From positions 4,898,001 through 4,962,000 of the forward strand of contig NZ_AP024109.1 in the NCBI RefSeq assembly GCF_016591715.1: a stretch of 64,000 nucleotides of DNA, written 5' to 3'. Of this stretch, positions 9,392 through 18,924 are shown in pieces. The notes under the pieces are model-generated. The model saw only the letters and a list, made by a program, of their open reading frames with translations, did not search any database and was not told the DNA's origin. Both the position numbers and the translations under genes were made by a program. How positions within the stretch are numbered: position 1 is the first letter of the stretch; each line of letters begins with the position of its first letter. The stretch comes from Mesorhizobium sp. J8 (GTDB taxonomy: Bacteria > Pseudomonadota > Alphaproteobacteria > Rhizobiales > Rhizobiaceae).

Positions 9392-11751
9392 GCGTGCTGG
9401 ACATCAAGGTGCTGCGCGATCTCTGGTCGATGCGGCTTCAGGTTCTCAGCATCGCGATGCTCGTCGCCGCAGGCGTGGCCGTCTTCGTGATGTCGCTGTC
9501 CAATTACCGAGCGCTCGTTGCGGCCATGGAGAGCCACTACCGCAACGAGCGCTTCGCCGACCTTTTTGCCGGCATGACGCGCGCGCCTTTGGTCATCGCT
9601 GACCGACTGCGCGAGATCGACGGGATCGGCATCGTCGAACCGCGGGTTGTGAAGCCAGTGCGGGTGATACGCGAGGACACCAACCTGCCGATCTCGGGCC
9701 GCATCATCTCGCTGCCGGCCGAGGGACAGCCTCTGCTCAATCGCATCCATCTGGTGCAAGGTCACTGGCCCGACCCGTTGCATCCGGAAGAGGTAATCAT
9801 AAACGCAGCCTACGCCCAGGCGCGGGCCGTGCAAATGGGAACGTCCATTGAGGTCGTTCTTAACGGGCGGCTGCAGGATTTTCGCGTCGTCGGTTCCGCC
9901 TTGTCGCCTGAGTTCGTTTTTGCCACCCGCAGTGCGGTGCCGCTTCCCGACGACCGGAACTTCGTTGTCTTGTGGGCCGCCGAGGACGCGGTGGACAGTG
10001 CGTTTGATATGAAGGGCGCCTTCAACGACGTGGCGATGACCTTGGCCCCGAAGGCAAGCATCGAGCCCGTGCTGGATGAGGTGGACCGCTTGCTAGCTCC
10101 GTACGGTGGCACGGGAGCCTACGATCGCGGCAATCAGCCCTCGCACCGTTTTCTTGAAGACGAGCTGGCGGAGCAGGAAACATTGAGCATCTTCATGCCG
10201 TCCGCGTTTTTTGGCATCGCGGCCTTCCTCCTCAACGTCGTCATCGGCAGAATGGTTGAGGCGCAACGCGGACAGATCGCTTCGCTTAAGGCGCTGGGGT
10301 TCGACAACGGCACCATCGCGCTTCACTACTTCAAGTTGGTCACGGCCATTGCGCTGCTGGGGGCGGCTGTCGGCCTGGCCTTGGGGTTCTGGTTCGCCAT
10401 TGGCGTCGTAGGAAGCTATCGTGCCTTCTTCCGGTTTCCTTCGCTGGAGGCGCAGTTCGAGCCGTGGCTTCTCGTTGCCGCGACGCTGGTCAGCGTCGGC
10501 GCCGCGAACCTTGCGGCTGCGACATCGGTGTATCGAATAGCTATGCTGACACCCGCCGAAGCTATGCGACCCGCAACGCCACCGGCTCTGCGGACCTTCG
10601 CGTGGATTCAGACAATAGGGGGTCGCCTCATTCCGATGCAGTATACAATTGCGGCCCGCACAACGCTGGGCAGGCCTTTCAGGACGCTGTTTTCGACCAT
10701 CGGCATCGCCCTTGCCGTTCCGCTTGTCCTGTTTGGGCTCTACTGGTTCGATGCCATCGACTACATGATCGATGTCAGCTTCAGCCGCGTCGAGCGCGGC
10801 GACGCCTTTCTCACTTTCACCGAGCCTGTTTCCACGGATGCACTCTACGAGTTGATGGCGCTTCCCGGAGTGCTGAAGGCTGAACTCCAGAGAGTGGTTC
10901 CTGTCAGATTGCGAGCCGGGTACCGGACCTATAGCACGTCAGCCGTTGGCCTGGATCCCGGCTCCGAGCTCAGAGTTGCCAGGGACAAGGCGCTGCAGCC
11001 GATCGCCATTCCGGCAGACGGCATCATGCTGGGCCGGCAGATCGCGAGCCGGCTCGATCTTGATGTGGGCGATACAGTGTCGATCGAGATGCTGGAAGGC
11101 CCCAGGGTGGTAAGAGAAGTCATTGTCCGCAGGATCTGCGACGACATCCTGGGGTCGTCGGTGACCATGGAGCGCAGCGCGCTCAATCACCTGGTGCGGG
11201 AAGGTCCTGTTGCAAACGTCGCGGCACTCAGGATTGACCCGGCTCAATCCGAACGGGTCTGGTCCAGTATAAAGTTGATGCCGAGGATCGAGGCAGGTTC
11301 GGTCAAGCTTCTGTGGTTGGCGCTTTTCAACGACACGATCGGCGGAATGGTGATGATCGGCGCGCTGATCTTAGCGGGGTTCGGAATGCTGATCGCGACA
11401 GGTGTGGTCTATAACAGCGCACGCATTGCGCTGCAGGAGCGCGCCTGGGAACTGGCGGGTCTGCGCATTATCGGGCTGAGCCGGCACGAAGTGTCGGCGG
11501 TGGTTATCAGCGAACTTGTCGCGGAGCTTGTCGTGGCCATTCCATTGGGACTACTGATCGGACGCTCCCTGATCGAGCTGATCGCCTCAGCGCGGGCGAG
11601 CCAGTCCTTTCAAATCCCTGTCGTGATCGATCCGAGCAGTTACGTCCTTGCCTCGCTCCTGGTGATCGCTGCGGCTTTCGCCAGTTTCATCATGATCCGC
11701 CGAAGGATCGACAGGCTCGATCTGGTAGCCGTCCTCAAGACCCGAGACTGA
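9385..11751 (+). CDS. FtsX-like ABC transporter permease, large
   Basis: 788-aa inner-membrane permease with two FtsX modules. The N-terminal TM helix is followed by a large periplasmic part (about residues 40-270), three helices (about 275-400), a second TM plus periplasmic region and a final three-helix bundle at the C-terminus. The start ATG overlaps the ATPase stop (ATGGTGA). This double-FtsX layout is that of LolC/E-like or DevC-like exporters rather than of short MacB permeases. It works with the ATPase before it and the adaptor 2 nt after it. Confidence 0.88.
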   Translation: MVSVLDIKVLRDLWSMRLQVLSIAMLVAAGVAVFVMSLSNYRALVAAMESHYRNERFADLFAGMTRAPLVIADRLREIDGIGIVEPRVVKPVRVIREDTNLPISGRIISLPAEGQPLLNRIHLVQGHWPDPLHPEEVIINAAYAQARAVQMGTSIEVVLNGRLQDFRVVGSALSPEFVFATRSAVPLPDDRNFVVLWAAEDAVDSAFDMKGAFNDVAMTLAPKASIEPVLDEVDRLLAPYGGTGAYDRGNQPSHRFLEDELAEQETLSIFMPSAFFGIAAFLLNVVIGRMVEAQRGQIASLKALGFDNGTIALHYFKLVTAIALLGAAVGLALGFWFAIGVVGSYRAFFRFPSLEAQFEPWLLVAATLVSVGAANLAAATSVYRIAMLTPAEAMRPATPPALRTFAWIQTIGGRLIPMQYTIAARTTLGRPFRTLFSTIGIALAVPLVLFGLYWFDAIDYMIDVSFSRVERGDAFLTFTEPVSTDALYELMALPGVLKAELQRVVPVRLRAGYRTYSTSAVGLDPGSELRVARDKALQPIAIPADGIMLGRQIASRLDLDVGDTVSIEMLEGPRVVREVIVRRICDDILGSSVTMERSALNHLVREGPVANVAALRIDPAQSERVWSSIKLMPRIEAGSVKLLWLALFNDTIGGMVMIGALILAGFGMLIATGVVYNSARIALQERAWELAGLRIIGLSRHEVSAVVISELVAELVVAIPLGLLIGRSLIELIASARASQSFQIPVVIDPSSYVLASLLVIAAAFASFIMIRRRIDRLDLVAVLKTRD

Positions 11752-11753
11752 TC

Positions 11754-12944
11754 ATGAAGCCTCGGACAACATCGATCGCCGCAGGAATGTTGCTAGCGTC
11801 CATCGCGGCCGCGGGTCTGTATTGGCTTCTCACGCCTCAGCCAGTTCTTGTCGAGACGGCAGAGGTGGTGGCGACGACGTTTCAGGACGCGATCGAACAG
11901 GACGGTCGCACCCGGGTGCGGGATCGCTATCTCGTATCGGCGCCTGTGTCGGGCCGACTCCAACGCCTGACGCTTAAAGCCGGCGATGTGGTGCGGACCG
12001 GGCAGAGACTGGCGACCATCATGCCGCCTGTTTCTCCCTTGCTGGACACACGTGTGCGACGAGAGCTCGAGGCGCAGGTCGGTGCCGCAGAAGCGGGACT
12101 CGACGAGGCCGAGGCACTCCACGAGCAGGCGAAGGTCCTTCTCGCTCAAGCAAGCGCGGACCTCGAGCGCACCAAGCAGCTTGCCTTGCACAACGTCGCG
12201 GCGACGGCGCAACTTGAACGAGAGGAGGCTCTGTTTCGGTCGGCCGACCGGCAGGCCGCAGCCGCCGAGCGCCGCTCGCATGCCGCGACTCATGTTTTGG
12301 AGCAGGCCCGCGCGGCATTGCAATCCGTCGGCAATATAGATCTGGGAGACAGTTTTGCGGTGTTGTCGCCCATCGATGGTTGCGTTCTCAAAATCGAGCA
12401 GGAAAGCGAGAGCGCTGTCTCGCAAGCAGCCCCCTTGGTCGAGCTAGGCGACCCGCACGACCTCGAAATCGCAGTTGACGTTCTGACGACCGATGCCGCT
12501 CGCATAAGACAGGGCGACAAGGTGACTATCGCACGCTGGGGCGGGCCGTCGGATTTGCAGGGGGTGGTGCGACGTGTAGAGCCTTCCGGGTTCACCAAGA
12601 TCTCGGCGCTCGGCGTCGAAGAACAGCGCGTCTGGGTGATCATCGATATAATTTCGCCAGCCCAGAGCTGGACCAGTCTGGGAGACAGCTATCGCGTCGA
12701 GGTCAAGATCGTGGTTGACGAGACAAAACAGGCCACCGTCATGCCGACGGGGGCACTGTTCCGGCGAGGCAATGCCTGGAACGTCTTCGTTGTGGATGGA
12801 GATCGGGCACGACTCCGGGAAGTACAAGTATCACGTCTTTCGTCGCGCGCCGCTGCAATAGCTCAGGGTGTACGCCCCGGCGAAACTGTGGTCGTCTATC
12901 CGCCGGCTGTCCTTGCCGATCGCAGCAAGATCAGGACCCAGTAA
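11754..12944 (+). CDS. HlyD-type periplasmic adaptor of the ABC exporter
   Basis: 396-aa membrane-fusion protein: N-terminal membrane anchor (residues 8-25), a biotinyl-lipoyl-like half (VSAPVSGRLQRLTLKAGDVV), an alpha-helical hairpin (about residues 110-190), the second lipoyl half (AVLSPIDGCVLKI) and a beta-barrel domain. It begins 2 nt after the permease gene and would link the inner-membrane ABC transporter to an outer-membrane channel; no channel gene is nearby. This is the last gene of the groEL-linked operon. Confidence 0.88.
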   Translation: MKPRTTSIAAGMLLASIAAAGLYWLLTPQPVLVETAEVVATTFQDAIEQDGRTRVRDRYLVSAPVSGRLQRLTLKAGDVVRTGQRLATIMPPVSPLLDTRVRRELEAQVGAAEAGLDEAEALHEQAKVLLAQASADLERTKQLALHNVAATAQLEREEALFRSADRQAAAAERRSHAATHVLEQARAALQSVGNIDLGDSFAVLSPIDGCVLKIEQESESAVSQAAPLVELGDPHDLEIAVDVLTTDAARIRQGDKVTIARWGGPSDLQGVVRRVEPSGFTKISALGVEEQRVWVIIDIISPAQSWTSLGDSYRVEVKIVVDETKQATVMPTGALFRRGNAWNVFVVDGDRARLREVQVSRLSSRAAAIAQGVRPGETVVVYPPAVLADRSKIRTQ

Positions 12945-13045
12945 CTCCAACCCACAGCTCAAAAAAGTCCGCTCAGGATGGAGCGATGACGGGATTCGGC
13001 TCGCGCCGCCTTTGGCGGATCGAAAAAATATCTCAAAAACTTCTT

Positions 13046-13483
13046 TTACGTCTTGTGCAGCTCGAAACCGCCTTTTGCGTCTCGACGGTAGTCAATTGCA
13101 TCGACTACACGAGAATGTGCTGTGTTCGTCTCACGGGATACGTAGTCGATATGGATTGCCAATAGACTGTCATAAGCTGGCTTGCCTTTAAGAGCGGCGA
13201 TGATGGCATCGACGATCCTCACCGCATCCGCCTCCCGGTCAGCGTGCGTAACCAGTGAATTGTTGAGGTCGCTATTCACGACAGTCACCATGATCTGGAT
13301 CGCGTTGGTCGCGACCTCAATCGAGTTCTCGCCATGGCCAGTCGCGGATATGATCGACTGTTTGATCCCGGCATCGAACACGGTTTGCTCGGCGAAAGCC
13401 CTCGGAGCAGCGGGCAGGAAAACCGCCGGTGCTGGCGCCAGCAACAGGCCAAGAATGCGAATGAAAGCCAAGCGCGAGAACAT
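13046..13483 (-). CDS. Secreted protein of unknown function
   Basis: 145 aa from ATG 13483 (GGAAGG site) with a typical signal peptide ending near AFA-EQT. The mature part is small, polar and without cysteines; I do not recognise a family. A perfect FNR-type site is centred 63.5 nt upstream of the start, so it belongs to the low-oxygen set. It is convergent with the adaptor gene and divergent from the cytochrome b gene. Confidence 0.65.
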   Translation of the reverse strand: MFSRLAFIRILGLLLAPAPAVFLPAAPRAFAEQTVFDAGIKQSIISATGHGENSIEVATNAIQIMVTVVNSDLNNSLVTHADREADAVRIVDAIIAALKGKPAYDSLLAIHIDYVSRETNTAHSRVVDAIDYRRDAKGGFELHKT

Positions 13484-13539
13484 TTGCCTTCCCCAACAAT
13501 CGTACAATAGCCATTAAGGCACGCTGCGGCCGGAAAACC

Positions 13540-13553
13540 TTGACGCAGGTCAA
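13540..13553. promoter_or_regulatory. FNR/FixK-type site upstream of the secreted-protein gene
   Basis: Perfect TTGACGCAGGTCAA, centre 63.5 nt before the minus-strand ATG at 13483. Confidence 0.75.
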
Positions 13554-13676
13554 CGCAAACTGGTCGAGCCCCTGCATGCGCCAGCGACCGATTGGCTGGT
13601 GCTCTTAGCGAACTGGCGTGTCTCGCTGTTGAGGACTTTATGGATAGCGACACCGCACCGATAGCGTCTCGCTCGA

Positions 13677-13690
13677 TTGATTCAAGTCAA
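13677..13690. promoter_or_regulatory. FNR/FixK-type site upstream of cytochrome b gene
   Basis: Perfect TTGATTCAAGTCAA, centre 63.5 nt before the plus-strand ATG at 13747. Confidence 0.78.
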
Positions 13691-13746
13691 TGCAGGGGAA
13701 GCTGAGCTGGCTTGGGCTAAGATATTCCAGCAAAGGAGTGGTCCAC

Positions 13747-14367
13747 ATGCAGGCTCAACCTTCCGAGATACAGGTTTGGGATCCCTTTGTCCGAATAGCG
13801 CATTGGACGATCATGCTGGCATTCTTCGTTGCCTATCTGATTGAGGACGCAACGACGGTTCACATCTGGGCGGGGTATGTTGTCGGCGGGCTGCTCGTCG
13901 CCCGCGTCGCGTGGGGCTTTGTCGGGCCGCGGCATGCCCGGTTTTCCGACTTCGTGACCGGTCCGTTGGTGGCCATCAGTTACCTCTGGGAGCTCATGCG
14001 CGGGCGCGCGAAGCGCTATGTCGGGCATAGCCCCGCCGGTGGCGCGATGGTTCTGGCACTGCTGGCGTTTCTAGCAGCGACGGTCGCGACGGGTCTCGTC
14101 CGCTACGCCGAAGAAAAAGGTGCCGGGCCGTTGGCGCCTCTCTATGCGCAGACATTGTCCACCATGGTCTCGCAGGCCCCGGAGCAGGACGAAAACGAAG
14201 GCGGCGAAGGCCGTGTTCGCAGCTCCCTTGGCGAGGCTCACGAGGTGATCGCCAGCATCACGCTTGCTCTCGTTGTTTTTCATATTGTCGGAGTGCTGCT
14301 AGCGAGCTTGGTGCACCACGAGAACCTGGCAAAAGCAATGGTCACAGGGCGTAAACACCCCGATTGA
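13747..14367 (+). CDS. Cytochrome b561-type membrane protein
   Basis: 206-aa integral membrane protein with four main hydrophobic helices and haem-ligand candidates: His in RIAHWTIML (helix 1), His in TTVHIWAGY (helix 2) and the His pair in VVFHIVGVLLASLVHHENL (last helix). The WDPFVRIAHW opening and the C-terminal HHENLAKAM are typical of the bacterial cytochrome b/b6-domain family that passes electrons between the quinone pool and c-type cytochromes. A strong AAAGGAG site precedes ATG 13747. An acidic loop (EQDENEGGEG) lies between helices 3 and 4. The FNR site suggests use at low oxygen. Confidence 0.88.
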   Translation: MQAQPSEIQVWDPFVRIAHWTIMLAFFVAYLIEDATTVHIWAGYVVGGLLVARVAWGFVGPRHARFSDFVTGPLVAISYLWELMRGRAKRYVGHSPAGGAMVLALLAFLAATVATGLVRYAEEKGAGPLAPLYAQTLSTMVSQAPEQDENEGGEGRVRSSLGEAHEVIASITLALVVFHIVGVLLASLVHHENLAKAMVTGRKHPD

Positions 14368-14403
14368 CGGCCACACAAAAGCAGCGCCTGCTCATCCACC
14401 CAA

Positions 14404-16977
14404 TCAGGCCGCATGGTAGCGAGATTTCAAAAGCTCCAGTGCTCCGACCAGTCCGCATCCGGCCGTTAAGACGACGACAAGCTCTACCAGATGCGGTTGC
14501 CCAAATTGGAACAGCCTGCTCGCGCTCGGCCATGAAAGCACCAGCGCAAGCATAAGCGCATCCACGGTGACGACAATTAGCAAAGCGCGATTTGGTCGTC
14601 GAAGCGCTGCGATCAAGGACGCGCTGAAAGCACGATTGACCAGAACCAGGCCGACTATGCTTGCCACCAGGGCAAAGAAAGTCAGCGCGCGGACCTCATG
14701 TTCCGGCATGCCCGAGTGAAGGCCGGCCAGAAAGATGGCGGCGACAACTGCCAATGTGAGCAAGCCCTGAGTCAGGCTCCATGCCACCAGTCGGCGCGTG
14801 AATAGCGCCTCTTGCGGATCTCGCGGCGGCCGTTCCATTATATCTTCTTCCTCGCTCTCCGCCTCGAAGACGAGCGAGCAGACCGGGTCTATGACCATTT
14901 CCAGAAAGGCGATGTGAAGCGGCCCGAATAGAATGGGCAGGCCGAACACCAATGGCATCAGAGCCAGCCCCGCGATCACCACGTGCACGGCCACGATGAA
15001 GCTCATCGCCTTTCGCAAGTTGTCGTAAATACGCCGTCCGAGCCTGATTGTCTTGACGATCGAGCCGAAGTCGTCGTCCAGAAGAACGATGGAGGAGGCT
15101 TCACGCGCAACGTCTGTGCCGCGTCCGCCCATGGCGATGCCGATATCCGCAGCCTTCAGCGAGGGAGCATCGTTGACCCCGTCGCCGGTCATCGCGACAA
15201 CATCGCCGTTCGCTTTGAGGGCGTTAACGATCGCCAGCTTCTGCTCCGGCATAATGCGCGCGAAGACGGTCGTCGTCTTCACCGCATTGGAAAGGCCCTC
15301 CTGTTCCAGCGCCATCAGCCCTTCGCCGGTGAGAACATCCACGACATCCAATCCGGCCTCCCGCGCTATGGCCTTCGCCGTGGTGGGATAGTCCCCGGTG
15401 ATCATAAGCACGCGGATCCCGGCCGACCGGCAAGTGGCCACGGCATCCGGGACCCCCGCCCGCAGCGGATCGGCCAACCCAACCAGCCCCGCGAATTGGA
15501 AAGCAAAGCCGGTCTGCTCATCGGTCAATCCGCTCTCGGCATGGCTCGCGCGCGCCACCCCCAAGACCCTTAGCCCCTGGGCCGCCATAGCATCGGCGTC
15601 TTTGCGCATTGAGACAGTCTGGTCCGCGCCCAAGCCACAGAGCTTCAGGATTGCCTCGGGCGAACCTTTGGCAGCGACGAGACAATCCGGATCGCCTGCG
15701 CTCTTTCGCCAGACGTTCGACATCGCCAGCAGCTCTGGCCGAAGCCCGTATGAGCGGACCAGTTGCCGGTCGCTCGCGCCCGGACGTCTCGGCAGTCTTT
15801 CAGCCGCCAGTTCGTAAAACGCTTTCTCCATCGGATCGAAAGGAACCTCAGCGCTGGCAAGGACACCAAGCTCGACCAACTCGCGGAATGCCTCTGGGAT
15901 GAGATCCGAGGTGTTCAGAAGCGAGAAGGCACCACCAGGCGTCCTCAGCTCCGCGACGGCCATCTGGTTCCTGGTCAGCGTTCCAGTCTTGTCCGTGCAG
16001 AGCACAGTTGCGGATCCAAGCGTCTCAATTGCCGAGGCTCGACGGGTTAGCACGCGCACCTGAGATATGCGCCAGGCGCCCATAGCCATGAAAATCGTCA
16101 GCACCATCGGAAATTCTTCCGGCAGCATCGACATGCCCAGCGCAATACCTGCCAGTATCCCGTCAAGCCATCCGCCTCGCAGCCAGCCATAGAGCAGCAC
16201 CGCCAGCAGGCTCACGGCAGATCCCCCCAGGGCAAACAGTCGTACAAGGCGCCTTGTCTGCATTTGCAGACGAGGAGCCTCGCTTTCCAAGCTGCTCAGC
16301 GCCTGCCCGATTTTCCCGATTTCCGTTCGCGCCCCAGTCGCGATGGCTTCACCGATGCCTGAGCCGCGAACGACGAGCGATCCTGAAAATACGGCGGGGA
16401 CGTCATCGCCGCCGGGTCGGTGTTTGACGGTCCGATCTGGTGGCATGGCGGCCATCTTCCTTACCGGAACGGATTCGCCGGTGAGCAAGGATTCGTCGAT
16501 TTGAAGATCACGGCCCTGGACCAGCAGCAGATCGGCAGGGACACGGTCTCCCTCGGCAAGCATGACGATATCGCCGCGCACCACCTCGCGACCGGGAATC
16601 CGCCGGCGTTGGCCATCGCGAACAACCAGGGCGCGCGGGCTTGTGAGATCGCGAAGGGCTTCCAGGACGCGCTCCGTGCGCGCTTCCTGGATAATGGTAA
16701 TCGCCACCGACAGAGTGGCGAAACACAGCAGGACCACCGCCTCCTGCAAATCACCAAGCAGGAGATAGATAGCGCCGCCAGCCAACAGGAGCGCAAGCAT
16801 CGGCTCGCGTATGACCTCGATGGCAATTCTGAGCGGTGTGCGTCGCCCAGATCTGGGTAGCTCGTTCGGCCCCTCGGCCAATAATCTCATCTGAGCTTCG
16901 GCTTCGCTCAGGCCGCAAGACGTCTCGGCATGCAGTTCCATCTCATGGGCCTGATGCTTGAGGGCGCTCGCCGACAT
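14404..16977 (-). CDS. P-type cation-transporting ATPase (PEEFP class)
   Basis: 857-aa ATPase that pumps a cation across the inner membrane. Visible are TGES (166-169) of the actuator domain, the phosphorylated Asp in DKTGT (329-333) and TGDGVND (597-603) of the hinge. There are four helices before and about six after the catalytic domain, as in P2/P3 pumps, and no N-terminal metal-binding CxxC domain. The helix-4 ion-site motif is PEEFP (286-290), not the CPC of heavy-metal pumps nor the PEGL/PEAL of Ca2+ pumps, so the ion is uncertain. It follows two universal-stress genes on the same strand (36-nt gap) and probably shares their FNR-driven promoter. Confidence 0.9.
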   Translation of the reverse strand: MSASALKHQAHEMELHAETSCGLSEAEAQMRLLAEGPNELPRSGRRTPLRIAIEVIREPMLALLLAGGAIYLLLGDLQEAVVLLCFATLSVAITIIQEARTERVLEALRDLTSPRALVVRDGQRRRIPGREVVRGDIVMLAEGDRVPADLLLVQGRDLQIDESLLTGESVPVRKMAAMPPDRTVKHRPGGDDVPAVFSGSLVVRGSGIGEAIATGARTEIGKIGQALSSLESEAPRLQMQTRRLVRLFALGGSAVSLLAVLLYGWLRGGWLDGILAGIALGMSMLPEEFPMVLTIFMAMGAWRISQVRVLTRRASAIETLGSATVLCTDKTGTLTRNQMAVAELRTPGGAFSLLNTSDLIPEAFRELVELGVLASAEVPFDPMEKAFYELAAERLPRRPGASDRQLVRSYGLRPELLAMSNVWRKSAGDPDCLVAAKGSPEAILKLCGLGADQTVSMRKDADAMAAQGLRVLGVARASHAESGLTDEQTGFAFQFAGLVGLADPLRAGVPDAVATCRSAGIRVLMITGDYPTTAKAIAREAGLDVVDVLTGEGLMALEQEGLSNAVKTTTVFARIMPEQKLAIVNALKANGDVVAMTGDGVNDAPSLKAADIGIAMGGRGTDVAREASSIVLLDDDFGSIVKTIRLGRRIYDNLRKAMSFIVAVHVVIAGLALMPLVFGLPILFGPLHIAFLEMVIDPVCSLVFEAESEEEDIMERPPRDPQEALFTRRLVAWSLTQGLLTLAVVAAIFLAGLHSGMPEHEVRALTFFALVASIVGLVLVNRAFSASLIAALRRPNRALLIVVTVDALMLALVLSWPSASRLFQFGQPHLVELVVVLTAGCGLVGALELLKSRYHAA

Positions 16978-17013
16978 TCCTTAGCGTCCAATGATCGGAG
17001 ATGAACCCCGGGC

Positions 17014-17850
17014 CTAGTGCGACATCAGTACCGGCAAGCGCAGATCCGACAATATCCCATCGGTCGCGCCGCCGAGCACAAAGTCACGGATACGAGAATG
17101 GCCCCACCCGCCCATGACAAGGAGCTTGCCGTTGATCCTCAAGGCATGGTCCTCGAGCGCGGCGCCGATCTCATTGTCGCCGGCGAGGATCTGCTCGACC
17201 TTGGCAGGCAGGCCCCTCGCCGCCAGGCCATCCGCCAAACGATCGCCTGCATCTTCGTGAGGCAGAACTTTTTCGTCCGTCACGGTGACGATCGATATCG
17301 TTGATGCCCGTTCCAAAAACGGCCGGGCGTCGGCCACGGCTCTTGCGGCGACGCGGCTGCCGTCCCAGGCGATCACCACGTGATCGAGCGCGCCGACATC
17401 TTCATCCCCCGGGAGAACCAAGGTCGGCCGGCCGGAGTTGAACACGACTTCCTCGGCGATCGCACGGATTGACTGGACGTTGTGCGCCCAACTCACCATG
17501 CAAAGATCAAAGTAGCGCCCTTCCCTGGCAGCGGTTTCCCCGATGAAGGCCGGTTGGGCTTTCAGCGCCTGGCTGGTCAGAGCGAGGTTGCATCGAGCGG
17601 CTTCCGCCGCGATGGCGTCCAGGAAAGCCTTGCCACGGTTCCTGCTCGCCGCATTGGCCTCGCGGATCTTTGCGGGGAGGTCTAGCAAGAGGCTGGACAA
17701 CGCGTTCGAGACGTCGGGAATATCGACGTTGATGACGGTCGCATCAAGGGTGGCGCCGAGTTGGTTTGCAACCGCCACCGCATTCGCAGCAACCTTGGGG
17801 CCCGGCGGATCCGGATAAGTCGGCAGGAGCAGGGCTGTTAAGAGTTGCAT
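17014..17850 (-). CDS. Universal stress protein, tandem UspA domains
   Basis: 278 aa from ATG 17850 (GAAGGAGATAA site); the frame extends further upstream, but the conserved start (MQLLTALLLPTY) is here. It has two Usp folds; the second ends with the nucleotide-loop motif GGWGHSRIRDFVLGGATDGIL. Usp proteins bind ATP or act as stress-survival factors in the cytoplasm. It lies between another usp gene and the P-type ATPase, in one apparent operon. Confidence 0.88.
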   Translation of the reverse strand: MQLLTALLLPTYPDPPGPKVAANAVAVANQLGATLDATVINVDIPDVSNALSSLLLDLPAKIREANAASRNRGKAFLDAIAAEAARCNLALTSQALKAQPAFIGETAAREGRYFDLCMVSWAHNVQSIRAIAEEVVFNSGRPTLVLPGDEDVGALDHVVIAWDGSRVAARAVADARPFLERASTISIVTVTDEKVLPHEDAGDRLADGLAARGLPAKVEQILAGDNEIGAALEDHALRINGKLLVMGGWGHSRIRDFVLGGATDGILSDLRLPVLMSH

Positions 17851-17897
17851 GGGAGTTATCTCCTTCGAAAGGGTGGAGCCTAGGCCGCCGCGGCCAT

Positions 17898-18725
17898 TCA
17901 GTACGAAAGCAGCCTGTGGAACGAGCCCGAGCTGAGCAGGGACCTCGTCGCGCCGCCGAACGCCCACTCGCGGAAACGGCTATGGCCATAACCGCCGGCA
18001 ACGATGAGATCGGCGCCGATACGGTCGGCTTCGGCGATGATGGAGTTCCCGACCGAGACCCCTTCGCCCTCGAACCGCTGGGATCTCGCCTTGACGCCAT
18101 GCTTCATCAGGAAGCGCACCACGTCCGCCGTGCCATCCGGCGCGACGACCGTTCCGTCCTCAGCCGCGTTGAAAACGGTCACTTCCTTGGCATTGCGCAG
18201 GAAGGGCATCGCATCGACGACCGCCCGCCGCGCTTCGCGGCAATCCTTCCAGGCGACCATCGCCCTCTCGCCCTTGAAGGGCGCAAGGCCGTCGGCCGCA
18301 AACAGAACAGGCCTGCCCAGGGACAACACCAACGCGCCCGGATCCGCGGTTCGTTGGTAGTCGCCGGCCGCAGCCGCGGTCGGCGCTCCGGTGATCACCA
18401 GATCGGCCGCACGAGCGTGCAGGGCAACGGCGCGCGTCGGATCATCGAGTTCCGACCGCCATGACGCGCGCTCGTCGTTGCCGGCCACGTTGAGGAACTC
18501 CTCCTTGAGCTTCCTGATGCGCTCCTCGATGTCGTGGGTTCGGTAGCGCAGAACCTCCGCGACCAACGGGGAGGATTCGCTGGGCGAGACCAGAGCGGAG
18601 GGCTCGGCCGCAACCAACGCTATGAGATCCGCCTCGAACCTCTTCGCGATCTGCTGCGCGAAAAGCAGGCGCGGTGTAGCCGGAGCATCGATATCAAGCT
18701 GGACAAGTATCGTCGTGTAGATCAT
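17898..18725 (-). CDS. Universal stress protein, tandem UspA domains
   Basis: 275-aa protein with an N-terminal Usp-like half (TTILVQLDID start) and a C-terminal half carrying the GGYGHSRFREWAFGGATRSLL nucleotide-loop motif. It is the first gene of a usp-usp-P-type ATPase operon; a GGAG site precedes ATG 18725 and an FNR-type box lies 59.5 nt upstream. It is similar in layout to the usp genes at 22351 and 36252, so these are probably paralogues. Confidence 0.9.
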   Translation of the reverse strand: MIYTTILVQLDIDAPATPRLLFAQQIAKRFEADLIALVAAEPSALVSPSESSPLVAEVLRYRTHDIEERIRKLKEEFLNVAGNDERASWRSELDDPTRAVALHARAADLVITGAPTAAAAGDYQRTADPGALVLSLGRPVLFAADGLAPFKGERAMVAWKDCREARRAVVDAMPFLRNAKEVTVFNAAEDGTVVAPDGTADVVRFLMKHGVKARSQRFEGEGVSVGNSIIAEADRIGADLIVAGGYGHSRFREWAFGGATRSLLSSGSFHRLLSY

Positions 18726-18777
18726 ATCCGGACTCCATAAGAGGCGGCTAGATCAACACGATTGAAACTGCCCTGCT

Positions 18778-18791
18778 TTGATGTGCATCAA
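18778..18791. promoter_or_regulatory. FNR/FixK-type site upstream of the usp-usp-ATPase operon
   Basis: Perfect TTGATGTGCATCAA, fully palindromic, centre 59.5 nt before ATG 18725. Confidence 0.8.
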
Positions 18792-18924
18792 AGTGATGGC
18801 GTAGCCGCGGCCAGCGAAAGCGTCGACCCACTCGAGGTCATGGCTGACGGCGAGGTAGCCGCACAAGAGGCCGTAATCTCCCAATGACAGGTGAGCTGCG
18901 ACTACTGAAGTTCGCCATGTTGGC

